Shown piece by piece: positions 27,539 to 36,708 of a DNA stretch of 64,000 bases. Every line of letters begins with the position of its first letter. Position 1 is the first letter of the stretch. Under the pieces are notes generated by a model. It did no database searches. It was not told the DNA's origin and saw only the letters and a program-made list of their open reading frames with translations. The position numbers were made by a program, and so were the translations under genes. The DNA is from an uncultured Collinsella sp. (GTDB lineage Bacteria; Actinomycetota; Coriobacteriia; Coriobacteriales; Coriobacteriaceae): contig CATXXF010000002.1 of assembly GCA_958403395.1 (NCBI GenBank), forward strand, positions 42,661 through 106,660. Reading direction: 5' to 3'.

Positions 27539-28015
27539 CTAGTGGCGGGATTGGTGGCGGAGTTTGTCGATGGTGGAGTCGGTGCTTCGGCTGCGGGCTT
27601 CGGCGGCGCGGTCGCGGACTTCGGCGGCGGTTTGGCGCTGGCGGCGGTAGTCGATCATGCCTTGGATGATGGGCTTGCCAAAGCTCACGACATCATCGTT
27701 GTAGATGGCGGTTCGGGCTGCGAGGAGGCAGTCGGTAAAGTCCATATGGGTCTTGCCAAAGAGTTTGATAGCAAGGGCGACAACGGTGGGCTCGTCGACC
27801 ATGACGTCATCGAGCAGCCTTTTCATGGCCGCAGCAATCTCAACGCGGGGAACCTTATAGACGTCGCGCAGCGTGACCACGACGCGCGTGATGATTTCGG
27901 GATAGACACGAGCGGTGCACGTGGCGATGACCTTGGCGGCGCGCGGTGATAGAACTTCGTCGTCATTAAGCAGGTAGCGCAGGATGACGGTCTCGTCGAT
28001 GATGGTGCTACTCAT
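27539..28015 (-). CDS. PIN-domain toxin of a type II toxin-antitoxin pair
   Basis: A 158-residue protein. The N-terminus DETVILRYLLNDDEV matches the PIN opening DTNVLLRYLL, with the acidic residues of the RNase centre, and DFTDCLLAARTAIYNDDVVSF matches the later DxxD-type part. The C-terminal 40 residues are charged and less conserved. It overlaps the upstream antitoxin gene by eight bases, the standard toxin-antitoxin order. It should cleave RNA when released. Confidence 0.75.
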   Translation of the reverse strand: MSSTIIDETVILRYLLNDDEVLSPRAAKVIATCTARVYPEIITRVVVTLRDVYKVPRVEIAAAMKRLLDDVMVDEPTVVALAIKLFGKTHMDFTDCLLAARTAIYNDDVVSFGKPIIQGMIDYRRQRQTAAEVRDRAAEARSRSTDSTIDKLRHQSRH

Positions 28016-28331
28016 GGATATCTACTTCCTCGGGACCCAAAATCGAATCGTCGCATTCTGTAGCAAGGTACTCAATCCAGGCATTGCGCTCCTCGGAGCG
28101 GCGATTGGGGTCCCCATATGCTTTGAGCGATCCATAGGCGGCGGTGCCGTCCTTTGAGCGCACGGCGACCGGCTGAAAGGGAAGCTTGCGCATCAAAATG
28201 CTCTGCGCGACAAAAAGGCGAACGGCCTCGGCAAGCGATGTGCCCATGGCGTCGTAGAGGCGCTCGGCATGCTGTTTGTCCTCTTCGCGAATGCGCACCT
28301 GCAGGATGGCTCGTTTTTGCGTCGATGACAT
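28008..28331 (-). CDS. RelB/DinJ-like antitoxin
   Basis: A 107-residue protein. KRAILQVRIREEDKQHAERL and MGTSLAEAVRLFVAQSI form the ribbon-helix-helix region of RelB/DinJ antitoxins, which bind DNA as dimers. The rest would wrap the toxin. The ATG at 28331 has AAGGGGG upstream on its strand; the longer frame lacks a site. It precedes and overlaps the PIN toxin gene. Confidence 0.75.
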   Translation of the reverse strand: MSSTQKRAILQVRIREEDKQHAERLYDAMGTSLAEAVRLFVAQSILMRKLPFQPVAVRSKDGTAAYGSLKAYGDPNRRSEERNAWIEYLATECDDSILGPEEVDIHE

Positions 28332-28758
28332 CACTGGCCCCCTTAATGAGCGTGCAATATGAATGGTCATATACAACATTGGCTAATAATAACCAATCTT
28401 ATAACCACTGCTTTATTGCACTCAAGTTAATGAGCGCGAAATATATATCAAACGTATTACATCCTTTATAAACGAGTGTGAAATCTCCCCAGGATGTACG
28501 CGTGTAATACACTCGCCTTTATAGCTTCCAGAGAATAATCCCAACCAGCCCAAATCCCTGCAATACACTCGTATTGCAGGGCCTATGCTCAAGTTTGCCC
28601 CCTGCAACTGCGTATATTTAACCTGTATATCGTTGGAGAAACTCTACCGAGTGCATGTTTCGCCGCATGCATTCGATACGTCGATGCCAGGCCACGGGCG
28701 GCTTGGGTCAATGTCGACAGGGTCTCTCCGACAAGGGATTCAGGAGGGAGTGAACAAC
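28332..28758. promoter_or_regulatory. AT-rich intergenic region between antitoxin and formate hydrogenlyase genes
   Basis: A 427-base stretch, AT-rich in its first half, between divergent units. ATTGG/CCAAT bracket TAATAAT near 28380-28399, close to the antitoxin start. AATACACTCG occurs twice (28506-28515 and 28562-28571), the second inside a perfect 10-bp palindrome CCCTGCAATA/TATTGCAGGG (28556-28581). These are likely regulator sites or a terminator. I looked for a sigma-54 -24/-12 site as in E. coli formate hydrogenlyase promoters and found none that convinced me. No further gene is seen. Confidence 0.45.
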
Positions 28759-29277
28759 ATGGGTAATAAGCGAGTCGTAGCCGATTCTTCGCGCTGCATT
28801 GGGTGTCAAACCTGCATGGCGGCGTGTATCGAGGCGCACGACATCCCCGGTAACATCGCCGCGCCGCGCCTGCGCGTGACGCGTACGTACGAGATCTCCG
28901 CACCGGTGGCTTGCCATCACTGCGAGGATGCCCCGTGCGCGAAGGCCTGTCCTACGGGCGCCTTGTTCTTTGATCCAAAGAACCATCGCATCGGCGTCAA
29001 CGAGGACAACTGCATCGGCTGCAAGAGCTGCGTCATGGCATGCCCCTTTGGCGCCGTGAGCGTGGCGACCACGCAGGTTCCGGTCTTGATGGGCGACGTT
29101 CGCGTGGGTTCGCAGACCAAGAGCTTCGTGCTCAAGTGCGACCTGTGCGTGGACCGTCCCGGCGGTCCGGCGTGTGCCGAGGCTTGTCCGACCAAGGGCC
29201 TCACCCTGGTGGACGAGGAGCGCCTGGCGGAGCTGACTGCCGAGCGTGCCCGCGCCACCATCGAAAACGAGGCGTAG
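28759..29277 (+). CDS. hydN: HydN-like four-cluster ferredoxin subunit
   Basis: A 172-residue electron-transfer protein with four cysteine groups: CIGCQTCMAAC, CHHCEDAPCAKACP, CIGCKSCVMACP and CDLC with CAEACP, enough for four [4Fe-4S] clusters. It has no membrane part. Proteins of this type (HydN, HycB) carry electrons from formate dehydrogenase H. ATG 28759 follows AGGAGGGAG. It is the first gene of the formate unit, 76 bases before fdhF. Confidence 0.88.
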   Translation: MGNKRVVADSSRCIGCQTCMAACIEAHDIPGNIAAPRLRVTRTYEISAPVACHHCEDAPCAKACPTGALFFDPKNHRIGVNEDNCIGCKSCVMACPFGAVSVATTQVPVLMGDVRVGSQTKSFVLKCDLCVDRPGGPACAEACPTKGLTLVDEERLAELTAERARATIENEA

Positions 29278-29353
29278 GCGGGCGGCCATACAAGCCCAAT
29301 GATTGTCAAATAAGTACCGAGTATTCGGTAGCAGAGAAAGGAAGGAGGGTGTC

Positions 29354-31576
29354 ATGGAGAAGCATAAAGTGATTTGCCCGTACTGCGGCGCCGGTTGCCA
29401 GTTTAACCTCTTGGTCCAAAACGGCCAGGTCGTGGGTACCGAACCGCTCAACGGCATCACCAACCAGAGCGAGCTGTGCCTTAAGGGCATGAGCGGCTAC
29501 GACTTCATCAACGACACCAAGATCTTGACTCCCCGCGTACTGCACCCGATGATCCGCCGCACCAAGGGCGCGGATCTTGAGCGCGTAAGCTGGGACGAGG
29601 CACTGGATTTCACCGCATCTAAGATGCAGGCCATAATTGACGAATATGGTCCTAACGCTGTCATGACCACCGGCTCTTCGCGAGGCGGCGGCAATGAGGC
29701 GAACTACGTCATGCAGAAGTTTACGCGTGCGTGCATCGGCACCCACAGCGTGGACAACTGCGCCCGTACTTGACACGGCCCTACTGTCCTCGGTCTGATG
29801 GACACGGTTGGTTCAGGTTGCATGTCATGCTCCATCCCCGGTATGGAGGATGCGGGCTGCATTTTCCTCTTCGGCTATAACCCTGCCGATTCGCACCCCA
29901 TCGTCGCAAGGCGTATCGTGCGAGCCAAAGAAAAGGGTTGCAAGATCATCGTCGCCGACCCGCGCCATATCGAAACCGCGCGTATCGCCGATCTCTACCT
30001 TCCGATCAAGAACGGTTGCAACGTCGCGTTCCTCAACGCCTTTGCCAACTGCTTGGTCAACGATGGCCTCTACGACAAGGAATTCGTCGCCGAGCATACG
30101 AACGGCTTTGACGAGTGGTGGGAGACCATCAAGAACTACACTCCCGAATCCGTACAGGACATCACGGGTGTCGAGCCCGCGTTGATCCACCAAGCTGCCG
30201 AGATGTACGCCACGGCGAAGCCCTCTGCCATCATTGGCTGGGGTATGGGCGTATGCCAGCAGAAGCAGAACCTGAAGACGGTGCATACCATCGCCTCCAT
30301 CGCCTGCGTTGCCGGCCAGATCGGCAAACCCAATTCCGGTCTCGCGCCCGTGCGTGGCCAGAATAACGTCCAGGGCTCCTGCGATATGGGCATGCTGCCC
30401 AACCTGTACCCTGGCTACCAGAAGGTCACCGACCCGGCAGTGCGTGCCAAGTTTGCCAAGGCTTGGGGCGTACCCGAGGAAAAGCTCCCGCTCGAGGAGG
30501 GCTACAAGCTCACCGACCTGGGCCACCTGGTCGACGAGGGCAAGGTGCACTGCTTCTATAACTACGGCGAGGACCCGGTGCAGACCGAGCCCGATTCGGC
30601 CGGCATGCGCAAGACGCTCTCCGAGCTGGATCTGTTCATTTGCCAGGACATCTTTATGACGCAGACGACCATGCTCGCTGACGTCATCCTGCCTGCCACC
30701 TCTTGGGGCGAGCACGAGGGTGTCTTTACCGCATCCGACCGTAGCTTCCAGCACTTTGACGCGGCCGTTCCGCCCAAGGGCGAGTGCCGCCACGACTGGG
30801 AGATCTTCGCGGACCTGTCTACGCGCATGGGCTATCCCATGCACTACGACAACACCGAGCAGATCTGGAACGAGTGCATTAGCCTGTGCCCCAACTTTGT
30901 GGGCGCGACCTACGAGAAGATGGCTCCCGAGGGCGGCTACGCCCAGTGGCCCGTCAAGAGCACCGATGTGAACGACCACGGTACGCCCGACATGTTCGCT
31001 GGTGGCAAGTTCACCACCAAGGACGGCCGCGCCAACCTGATGGCGCACGACTGGGAGGCGCCCTCCGAGCTTCCCGACGATGAGTACCCGCTCATCCTGT
31101 GCACCGTCCGCGAGGTCGGCCACTACAGCTGCCGTTCGATGACCGGCAACTGCAAGACGCTGGCGCTGCTCGCCGACGAGCCCGGCTTTGTCCGCATGAA
31201 TCCCGCGGACGCCGATGCGCGCGGCATCAAGAACGGCGACATCGTCTCGATTCACAGCCGCCGCGGCCAGGTATACAGCCGCGCCGACGTGAGCGATCGC
31301 ATCAACAAGGGCACGGTCTACATGACCTACCAGTGGTGGATCGGCAAGTGCAACGAGCTGACCATTCACAAGGTCGACCCGGTCTCGCATACGCCCGAGG
31401 ACAAGTTCTCCGCCTGCCAGGTCGACGCTATCGCCGACCAGGTCTGGGCCGAGGGCGAGGTCGAGCGTCAGTACACCGAGCTCAAGCAGGCTCTGGTGGA
31501 CGCCGCCGCTCCCCAGGACGTTGAGCCCGGCGCCGCCAAGTTCGACGACGAGACGCACGTGAATCAAATCGTGTAG
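29354..31576 (+). CDS. fdhF: formate dehydrogenase H, selenocysteine at position 140
   Basis: Oxidises formate to CO2 and passes electrons to the ferredoxin subunits. Reading TGA at 29771-29773 as Sec joins two frames into one of 740 residues, and the Sec is residue 140 as in E. coli FdhF (CARTUHGP). The [4Fe-4S] cluster cysteines are at 8, 11, 15 and 42 and Lys44 follows. Bis-MGD-binding segments include GNEANYVMQKF, the region around GYNPADSHP, and GSCDMGMLPNLYPG. There is no signal peptide, so it is cytoplasmic. It needs SelA, SelB, tRNA-Sec and Moco, all encoded in the window. Confidence 0.97.
29785..29804 (+). promoter_or_regulatory. bacterial SECIS of fdhF
   Basis: TGTCC (29785-29789) pairs with GGACA (29800-29804) and TC with GA inside, leaving the loop GGTCT and one bulged T. 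The loop matches the GGUCU recognised by SelB, 17-18 bases after the UGA, as in E. coli. Confidence 0.8.
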
Positions 31577-31597
31577 TCCCGTTCTCGTTGGCTATTT

Positions 31598-31640
31598 GGG
31601 CCGGGCGTCCCGTACGTTCGGGAGCCCGGCCCGTTATTTT
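31598..31640 (+). terminator. strong hairpin between fdhF and hyfA
   Basis: GGGCCGGGC (31598-31606) pairs with GCCCGGCCC (31624-31632), with an inner TCCCG/CGGGA stem, then GTTATTTT. It could reduce read-through, setting fdhF expression above that of the hydrogenase. Confidence 0.6.
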
Positions 31641-31654
31641 GAAAGGAAGTGGGG

Positions 31655-32272
31655 ATGAACCGCTTCATCGACATCAACCCGGAGAGGTGCATCGGCTGCG
31701 GAACATGCCAGTCCGCCTGTGCCGACGCCCACCGGATGCAGGGTCTTCAGGATACGCCGCGCCTGGCGCTCGTGAAGACCGGCGGTATTTCGGCCGCCCT
31801 TGCCTGCCACCATTGCGAGGGTGCCCCCTGCGCCGAGGTTTGCCCGGTGAATGCCATCGAGCACGATGGCGACCGCATCCACGTCAAGGAGCAGGAGTGC
31901 ATCGGGTGCAGGCTGTGCGCCATCGCGTGCCCCTTCGGAGCCATTCATCCCGATGGCACGTCTATCGCCGGTGTCGCAGGCATGTGCGACCCGACGCCTT
32001 CGTATCCTAAGTCCCTGAGCAGCCTGCTTACGTGGGCTCCCGGCCAGTACACCTGTGCTGTCAAGTGCGACCTTTGCGCTTTCGATCCGGACGGCCCGCA
32101 TTGCGTGGCGGCGTGCCCCACCAAGGCGCTGACCGTCATGGGCGGCGCGGCCGATCGCGAGCTTGACGAGGCCAAGCGCCTGCGCTCGATCGAAAGCGGT
32201 CCGGTCGTCGACGTTACCGCTGTGGCCCAGGGCATGTCCGAGAAAGCAGAAGGGAGCGTAAACAATGGATAG
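31655..32272 (+). CDS. hyfA: Hyf hydrogenase ferredoxin subunit HyfA
   Basis: A 205-residue iron-sulfur protein of the same length as E. coli HyfA and close in layout: NRFIDINPERCIGCGTC, CHHCEGAPCAEVCP, CIGCRLCAIACPFGAI and CDLCAFDPDGPHCVAACP, for four [4Fe-4S] clusters. It links FdhF to the hydrogenase. ATG 31655 follows GAAAGGAAGTGG. Its end overlaps hyfB by eight bases. Confidence 0.9.
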   Translation: MNRFIDINPERCIGCGTCQSACADAHRMQGLQDTPRLALVKTGGISAALACHHCEGAPCAEVCPVNAIEHDGDRIHVKEQECIGCRLCAIACPFGAIHPDGTSIAGVAGMCDPTPSYPKSLSSLLTWAPGQYTCAVKCDLCAFDPDGPHCVAACPTKALTVMGGAADRELDEAKRLRSIESGPVVDVTAVAQGMSEKAEGSVNNG

Positions 32273-34283
32273 CATGACGCTGTTTATCGCATCGCTTGCC
32301 GTCTCGTGCATCGGTGCGCTCGCCTCGGTTCTGCTGATTAAGGCCGACAACGCCGCCAAGACCGCCGGCTGCCTTATCGGCGCCGTCGCCGCGGTGCTTT
32401 CGTTTGTGGCCGGTATCCAGGCCGTGCTGGGCGATGTCACGTCGGTCGACACCATCGTGTTTTTCCCGTTTGCCCATTTCCAGCTGCTGCTCAACCAGCT
32501 GTCCGGCCTGTTCGTGGCGCTCATCTCGGTGCTCGCGTTTGCCGGCTCGATCTACGGTCTCAACTACTTTGATGAGTACCCGGGCAAAAAGGGCCGCGCC
32601 GGCTTCTTCTTTAACACCTTTGTGGCGTCCATGATGCTCGTCATCACCGCCGACAACGTGTTTTGGTTCCTGGTCGCCTTTGAGCTCATGTCGCTGACCT
32701 CGTACTTCCTGGTCGTGATCGAGGAGAACGAGAACTCCATCCATGGCGGTTGGCTCTACTTTGTGATCGCACACGTTGGCTTTGTGCTCATCATGGCGAG
32801 CTTCCTCACCATGACCAACTTCGCCGGTGGCTCGTTTGCCTTTGCGGATTTCCGCGCCACGCAGTTTAGCCCCGCGGTTGCATCCGTGTGCTTCGTGCTC
32901 GCCTTCTTTGGCTTTGGCGCCAAGGCCGGTATTATCCCGCTGCACGGCTGGCTGCCTAAGGCACATCCCGAGGCGCCGTCCAACGTGTCGGCCCTCATGT
33001 CCGGCGGCATGATCAAGATCGGTATCTTCGGCATCCTCAAGGTTGGTCTCGACCTGCTCTCCGCCTCGGGCGTTCAGGTCTGGTGGGGCCTTATGGTCAT
33101 GGTCTTCGGTGCGATCTCGTCGGTCCTCGGCGTGGCCTTCGCCCTGCAGGAGCATGACATCAAGCGCCTGCTGGCCTATCACTCTGTCGAGAACATCGGC
33201 ATCATTCTGCTCGGCGTCGGCGCCTCCATGGCCGCCATGGCGCTCAACTCGGTCGGCATTGCCGTCCTGGCTTTGATGGCCGCCCTCTACCACACGTTTA
33301 ACCACGCGATGTTTAAGGGCGAGCTGTTCTTGGGCGCCGGCGCGCTGCTGTACTCCACGGGTACGCGCAATATGGAGAAGATGGGCGGCCTGTTCCGTCG
33401 TATGCCGGCAACGGCCATCTGCTTCCTCGTTGGCGCGCTTGCCATCTCGGCCATCCCGCCCTTCAACGGCTTTGTGTCCGAGTGGTTTACCTACCAGTCG
33501 CTGTTTAACGCCGCCATGCAGGGCGACAAGGCCGTCATGATCGTGGCCGTGTTCGCTGCCGTCGCGCTTGCCATTACCGGCGCGCTGGCTGTCACGTGCT
33601 TCGTCAAGGCCTATGGCGTCTCCTTTGCCTCCGCGCCCCGCTCCGAGGCCGCGGCCAATGCCAAGGAGGTTCCCGCCCCCATGGTGTTTGCGCAGGGCCT
33701 GCTCGCGGCCATCTGCGTCATGCTGGGCATTGGCGCTCCCGTGATCGCGCCCGTGCTGGTCGATGTCGCCGCGTCCGTGTTGCATCCGTACGGTGGCGTG
33801 TTTGCCGCCGAGGGCATGGAGCTCATGAACCAGTACTCCGGCGCCGCCACCTCCACGCCCGCGATCGCCATTGCGCTCGTGGTGCTTGTCGGCCTTGCCT
33901 GCGGTTATCGCAGGCTCAAGACCGTCGGCAAGGTGCAGAAGTCCCAGCCGTGGGCATGTGGCTATGCTCCCAACGAGCATATGCCCGTCGTGGCCACGAC
34001 CTTTGCCTCCGAGGTGTCCTGGTTTATGCAGCCGCTCTACACGCTGCGCGACCGCTGCACGGCCGTCTGCTGGTCCATCGCGCACTTCTTCCAGAAGCTC
34101 ACCGGTGTGGCCGAGGCTGTGGAGCCCGTACCCGACAAGGTTCTCGTCGATGCCCCGCATAAGGGTGTCGAGAAGCTCGCCGACCTCGCGACTAAGCTCG
34201 AGGGCGGCAACTACAGCATTTATATCTGCTACATCGTCGCGGCACTCGTGGTGTTCCTCGTGCTCGCCGTGCAAATGGGTTAA
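32265..34283 (+). CDS. hyfB: hydrogenase membrane subunit HyfB (NuoL/antiporter-like)
   Basis: A 672-residue membrane protein with about 16 hydrophobic segments. FGAKAGIIPLHGWLPKAHPE and HDIKRLLAYHSVENIG are the proton-channel motifs of NuoL/MrpA-type subunits, with the conserved ELMSL glutamate before them. In E. coli this is HyfB/HycC, which anchors the peripheral arm and may move ions. The start overlaps hyfA. Confidence 0.93.
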   Translation: MDSMTLFIASLAVSCIGALASVLLIKADNAAKTAGCLIGAVAAVLSFVAGIQAVLGDVTSVDTIVFFPFAHFQLLLNQLSGLFVALISVLAFAGSIYGLNYFDEYPGKKGRAGFFFNTFVASMMLVITADNVFWFLVAFELMSLTSYFLVVIEENENSIHGGWLYFVIAHVGFVLIMASFLTMTNFAGGSFAFADFRATQFSPAVASVCFVLAFFGFGAKAGIIPLHGWLPKAHPEAPSNVSALMSGGMIKIGIFGILKVGLDLLSASGVQVWWGLMVMVFGAISSVLGVAFALQEHDIKRLLAYHSVENIGIILLGVGASMAAMALNSVGIAVLALMAALYHTFNHAMFKGELFLGAGALLYSTGTRNMEKMGGLFRRMPATAICFLVGALAISAIPPFNGFVSEWFTYQSLFNAAMQGDKAVMIVAVFAAVALAITGALAVTCFVKAYGVSFASAPRSEAAANAKEVPAPMVFAQGLLAAICVMLGIGAPVIAPVLVDVAASVLHPYGGVFAAEGMELMNQYSGAATSTPAIAIALVVLVGLACGYRRLKTVGKVQKSQPWACGYAPNEHMPVVATTFASEVSWFMQPLYTLRDRCTAVCWSIAHFFQKLTGVAEAVEPVPDKVLVDAPHKGVEKLADLATKLEGGNYSIYICYIVAALVVFLVLAVQMG

Positions 34284-34295
34284 GGAGGGGAGAGC

Positions 34296-35222
34296 ATGAA
34301 CAACATCGTACTTGCCGTTCTGCAGGGCGTGGTCGTCATGGCCGTCGCGCCTTTCTTCTCCGGTCTCGGCCGCGTGATCCGCGCCAAGATGCACAACCGT
34401 CGCGGCCCCAGCATCATGCAGGACTACCGCGACCTGGCCAAGCTCTTTGCGCGCCCCGAGTCCCAGAGCGAGGACGCGAGCTTTGCGCTGCGCATTATGC
34501 CGCCGCTGTTCTTCGCCGTCGCCTTTATGCTCGCGATGGGCTTGCCGCTTTTTACGGCACAAAGCCCCATCCCGGTCTTTGGTGACGCTATCACCATCAT
34601 GTACAGCCTGGCGCTCGCCCGCTTCTTCTTCGCCCTCTGCGGTGTGGATTCGTCCAACGCCTACGCCGGTATCGGCGGCGTTCGCGAGCTGCTCATGAGC
34701 GTGCTCATTGAGCCGTCCATGCTGCTGGCGCTGTTTGCCGCCGCCCTGGTGTGCGGCTCCACCGACATCGCCACCATGGGTCAGCACATCATGACGGGCG
34801 CCATCGACGCGCCGGTCGCCGTGATCCTCGCCGGCATCGCCTTTGCGATTGCCTGCTACATGGAACTCGGCAAGCTGCCGTTTGACCAGGCCGAGGCCGA
34901 GCAGGAGCTTCAGGAGGGTCCGCTCGCCGAGCTTTCCGGCCCGTCGCTTGCGATGGCCAAGCTCGCCATGTCCATGAAGCAGGTCCTGGTCGTCGCCTGG
35001 TTCTGCGCGATCTTCGTCCCCTGGGGCGAGCCCGCAACCGTAGGCGCAGCCGCCGTTCTGGGCGCAGTCATCTTCCTGGTGAAGTGCCTTATCGACTTTG
35101 TCGTATGCGGCGTGATCGAGAACTCCTGCTCGCGCTCGCGTTTTAAGGTGCTTGGTAATCAGACTTGGGCCGTCGTGGGCATCGCCGTTCTGGCGTTTGT
35201 CTTCGTGGTCGTCGGCGTGTAG
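34296..35222 (+). CDS. hyfC: hydrogenase membrane subunit HyfC (NuoH-like)
   Basis: A 308-residue membrane protein. NRRGPSIMQDYRDLAKLF, the loop YAGIGGVRELLMSVL, and ELGKLPFDQAEAEQELQEG are the NuoH/HycD motifs that form the interface to the hydrogenase arm. About eight hydrophobic segments are seen. It follows hyfB by 12 bases. Confidence 0.93.
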   Translation: MNNIVLAVLQGVVVMAVAPFFSGLGRVIRAKMHNRRGPSIMQDYRDLAKLFARPESQSEDASFALRIMPPLFFAVAFMLAMGLPLFTAQSPIPVFGDAITIMYSLALARFFFALCGVDSSNAYAGIGGVRELLMSVLIEPSMLLALFAAALVCGSTDIATMGQHIMTGAIDAPVAVILAGIAFAIACYMELGKLPFDQAEAEQELQEGPLAELSGPSLAMAKLAMSMKQVLVVAWFCAIFVPWGEPATVGAAAVLGAVIFLVKCLIDFVVCGVIENSCSRSRFKVLGNQTWAVVGIAVLAFVFVVVGV

Positions 35223-35237
35223 GAGAAGGGAGAAACA

Positions 35238-36695
35238 ATGTCATTTGCAGTCAGTCTGTCCCTTCTCGGCTTGGTCGCTATCGCGGCCCCGATGGTGGCC
35301 TCGGTGCTCGTCGCCCTGTTCCCCCGTCCGTACGCCAAGTGGTTCAGCGTTTTGGGTGCCGCCGTCTCGACGGTCTGCACCATCGCCCTCGCCGCGAATT
35401 TCGCTGGCGCCGGCATGCCCGACACGCAGGTTTCCCTGATCTCGTTTGGGCAGACCCTCGTCATGGGATTCACCTTCGATCGCATGAGCACGCTGCTCGC
35501 GCCCGCCTTTGTGGGTATCGGCCTGCTTGTCGTGATCTATTCGATTCCCTATATGAGCGAGAATAACCGTGAGCATCCTGACGCACCGCGTCGTCGCTTC
35601 TACGCGTACCTCGCGACCTTCATCGGCGCCATGGCCGGCCTTGTGTACAGCTCGACCCTTTTGGGCCAGCTCGTGTTCTTTGAGATCACGGGTGCCTGCT
35701 CTTGGGGCCTCATCAGCTACTACATGTCGCCTACGGCCAAGAAGGCTGGCATGAAGGCCCTGATCATTACGCATATCGGTGCGCTCGGCCTGTATCTGGG
35801 CGCCGCCATCGTGTTTGCCCACACCGGCACCTTCGCCATCACTGCGATTGCCGGCCTCGACGCCAAGCTCAAGGCTATCGTCCTTTTGCTTGTGCTGTTT
35901 GCGGCCTGGGCCAAGTCCGCACAGGTTCCCATGTACATGTGGCTGCCTTCGGCCATGGAGGCGCCGACGCCTGTTTCGGCCTACCTGCATGGCGCCTCGA
36001 TGGTCAAGGTCGGCGTGTGCGTGTTCGCGCGTGCACTCGTCTCTGCCGGCGAGATTCCCGAGATCGTGGGCTGGGTTGCCATTATCGACGCCATGGTCAC
36101 CATGCTCTTTGGTTTCCTTATGTACCTGCCGCAAAAGGACATGAAGCGCCTGCTGGCCTTCTCCACGATCGCCCAGCTCTCCTATGTGTTCTTTGGTCTG
36201 GGCCTTTCGGTCTTTGGCAGCCAGCTGGCCTTTGATGGCGCCGTGTGCCACATCTTTAACCACGCTTTCGCCAAGACGCTGTTCTTCCTGATCGCCGGTT
36301 CGTTCTCCTTTACGCTCGGCACGCGTATGCTGCCCAAGCTTCGCGGCATCGTAAAGAAGTACCCGATCTCGGGCGTGGGCTTTGGTGTCGCCGCGCTCGC
36401 CATTGCCGGCGTGCCGCCCATGAACACGTTCTTCTCGAAGTTCCAGATCATTGCCGGCGGTTTTTCCGTGGGTGCCGGCAACGTCGCGATCCTGGTGCTC
36501 GTGTGCATCATGGTCGCCGAGACCGTCGCCACCTTCGCCTGGTTCCTCAAGTGGATGGGCTATTGCCTGCCCGGCGAGCCGAGCGACGAGGTCGCTGCGG
36601 GAGCCCCGCTTCCCCGCGCGATGGCGTTCGTGTTCATCGTACTCATCATCATGGTTATCGTCAGCGGCCCGCTTTCGGCCAGCTGGATCGGTTAG
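35238..36695 (+). CDS. hyfD: hydrogenase membrane subunit HyfD (antiporter-like)
   Basis: A 485-residue proton-pumping-type subunit. FAAWAKSAQVPMYMWLPSAM and DMKRLLAFSTIAQLSYVFFG carry the Lys and His positions of the NuoM/NuoN family. It is found in Hyf (type 2) but not Hyc formate hydrogenlyases, so it identifies the complex. It follows hyfC by 15 bases. Confidence 0.9.
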   Translation: MSFAVSLSLLGLVAIAAPMVASVLVALFPRPYAKWFSVLGAAVSTVCTIALAANFAGAGMPDTQVSLISFGQTLVMGFTFDRMSTLLAPAFVGIGLLVVIYSIPYMSENNREHPDAPRRRFYAYLATFIGAMAGLVYSSTLLGQLVFFEITGACSWGLISYYMSPTAKKAGMKALIITHIGALGLYLGAAIVFAHTGTFAITAIAGLDAKLKAIVLLLVLFAAWAKSAQVPMYMWLPSAMEAPTPVSAYLHGASMVKVGVCVFARALVSAGEIPEIVGWVAIIDAMVTMLFGFLMYLPQKDMKRLLAFSTIAQLSYVFFGLGLSVFGSQLAFDGAVCHIFNHAFAKTLFFLIAGSFSFTLGTRMLPKLRGIVKKYPISGVGFGVAALAIAGVPPMNTFFSKFQIIAGGFSVGAGNVAILVLVCIMVAETVATFAWFLKWMGYCLPGEPSDEVAAGAPLPRAMAFVFIVLIIMVIVSGPLSASWIG

Positions 36696-36708
36696 GAGGT
36701 AGAACGAC

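Noticed and set aside
26021..28600. Integrated element using tRNA-Gly as attachment site
   Set aside because: No integrase and no second copy of the tRNA 3' end were found in the window.
28600..28758. Sigma-54 promoter for the formate hydrogenlyase genes
   Set aside because: No GG-N10-GC with the usual context was convincing.
29771..29773. TGA as a true stop splitting fdhF into two genes
   Set aside because: The frame continues with FdhF sequence, the position equals Sec140 of E. coli, and a SECIS hairpin and full Sec machinery are present.
32214..34787. An 857-codon open frame on the minus strand
   Set aside because: Antisense to hyfB and hyfC; His, Arg and Gly rich without recognisable domains.
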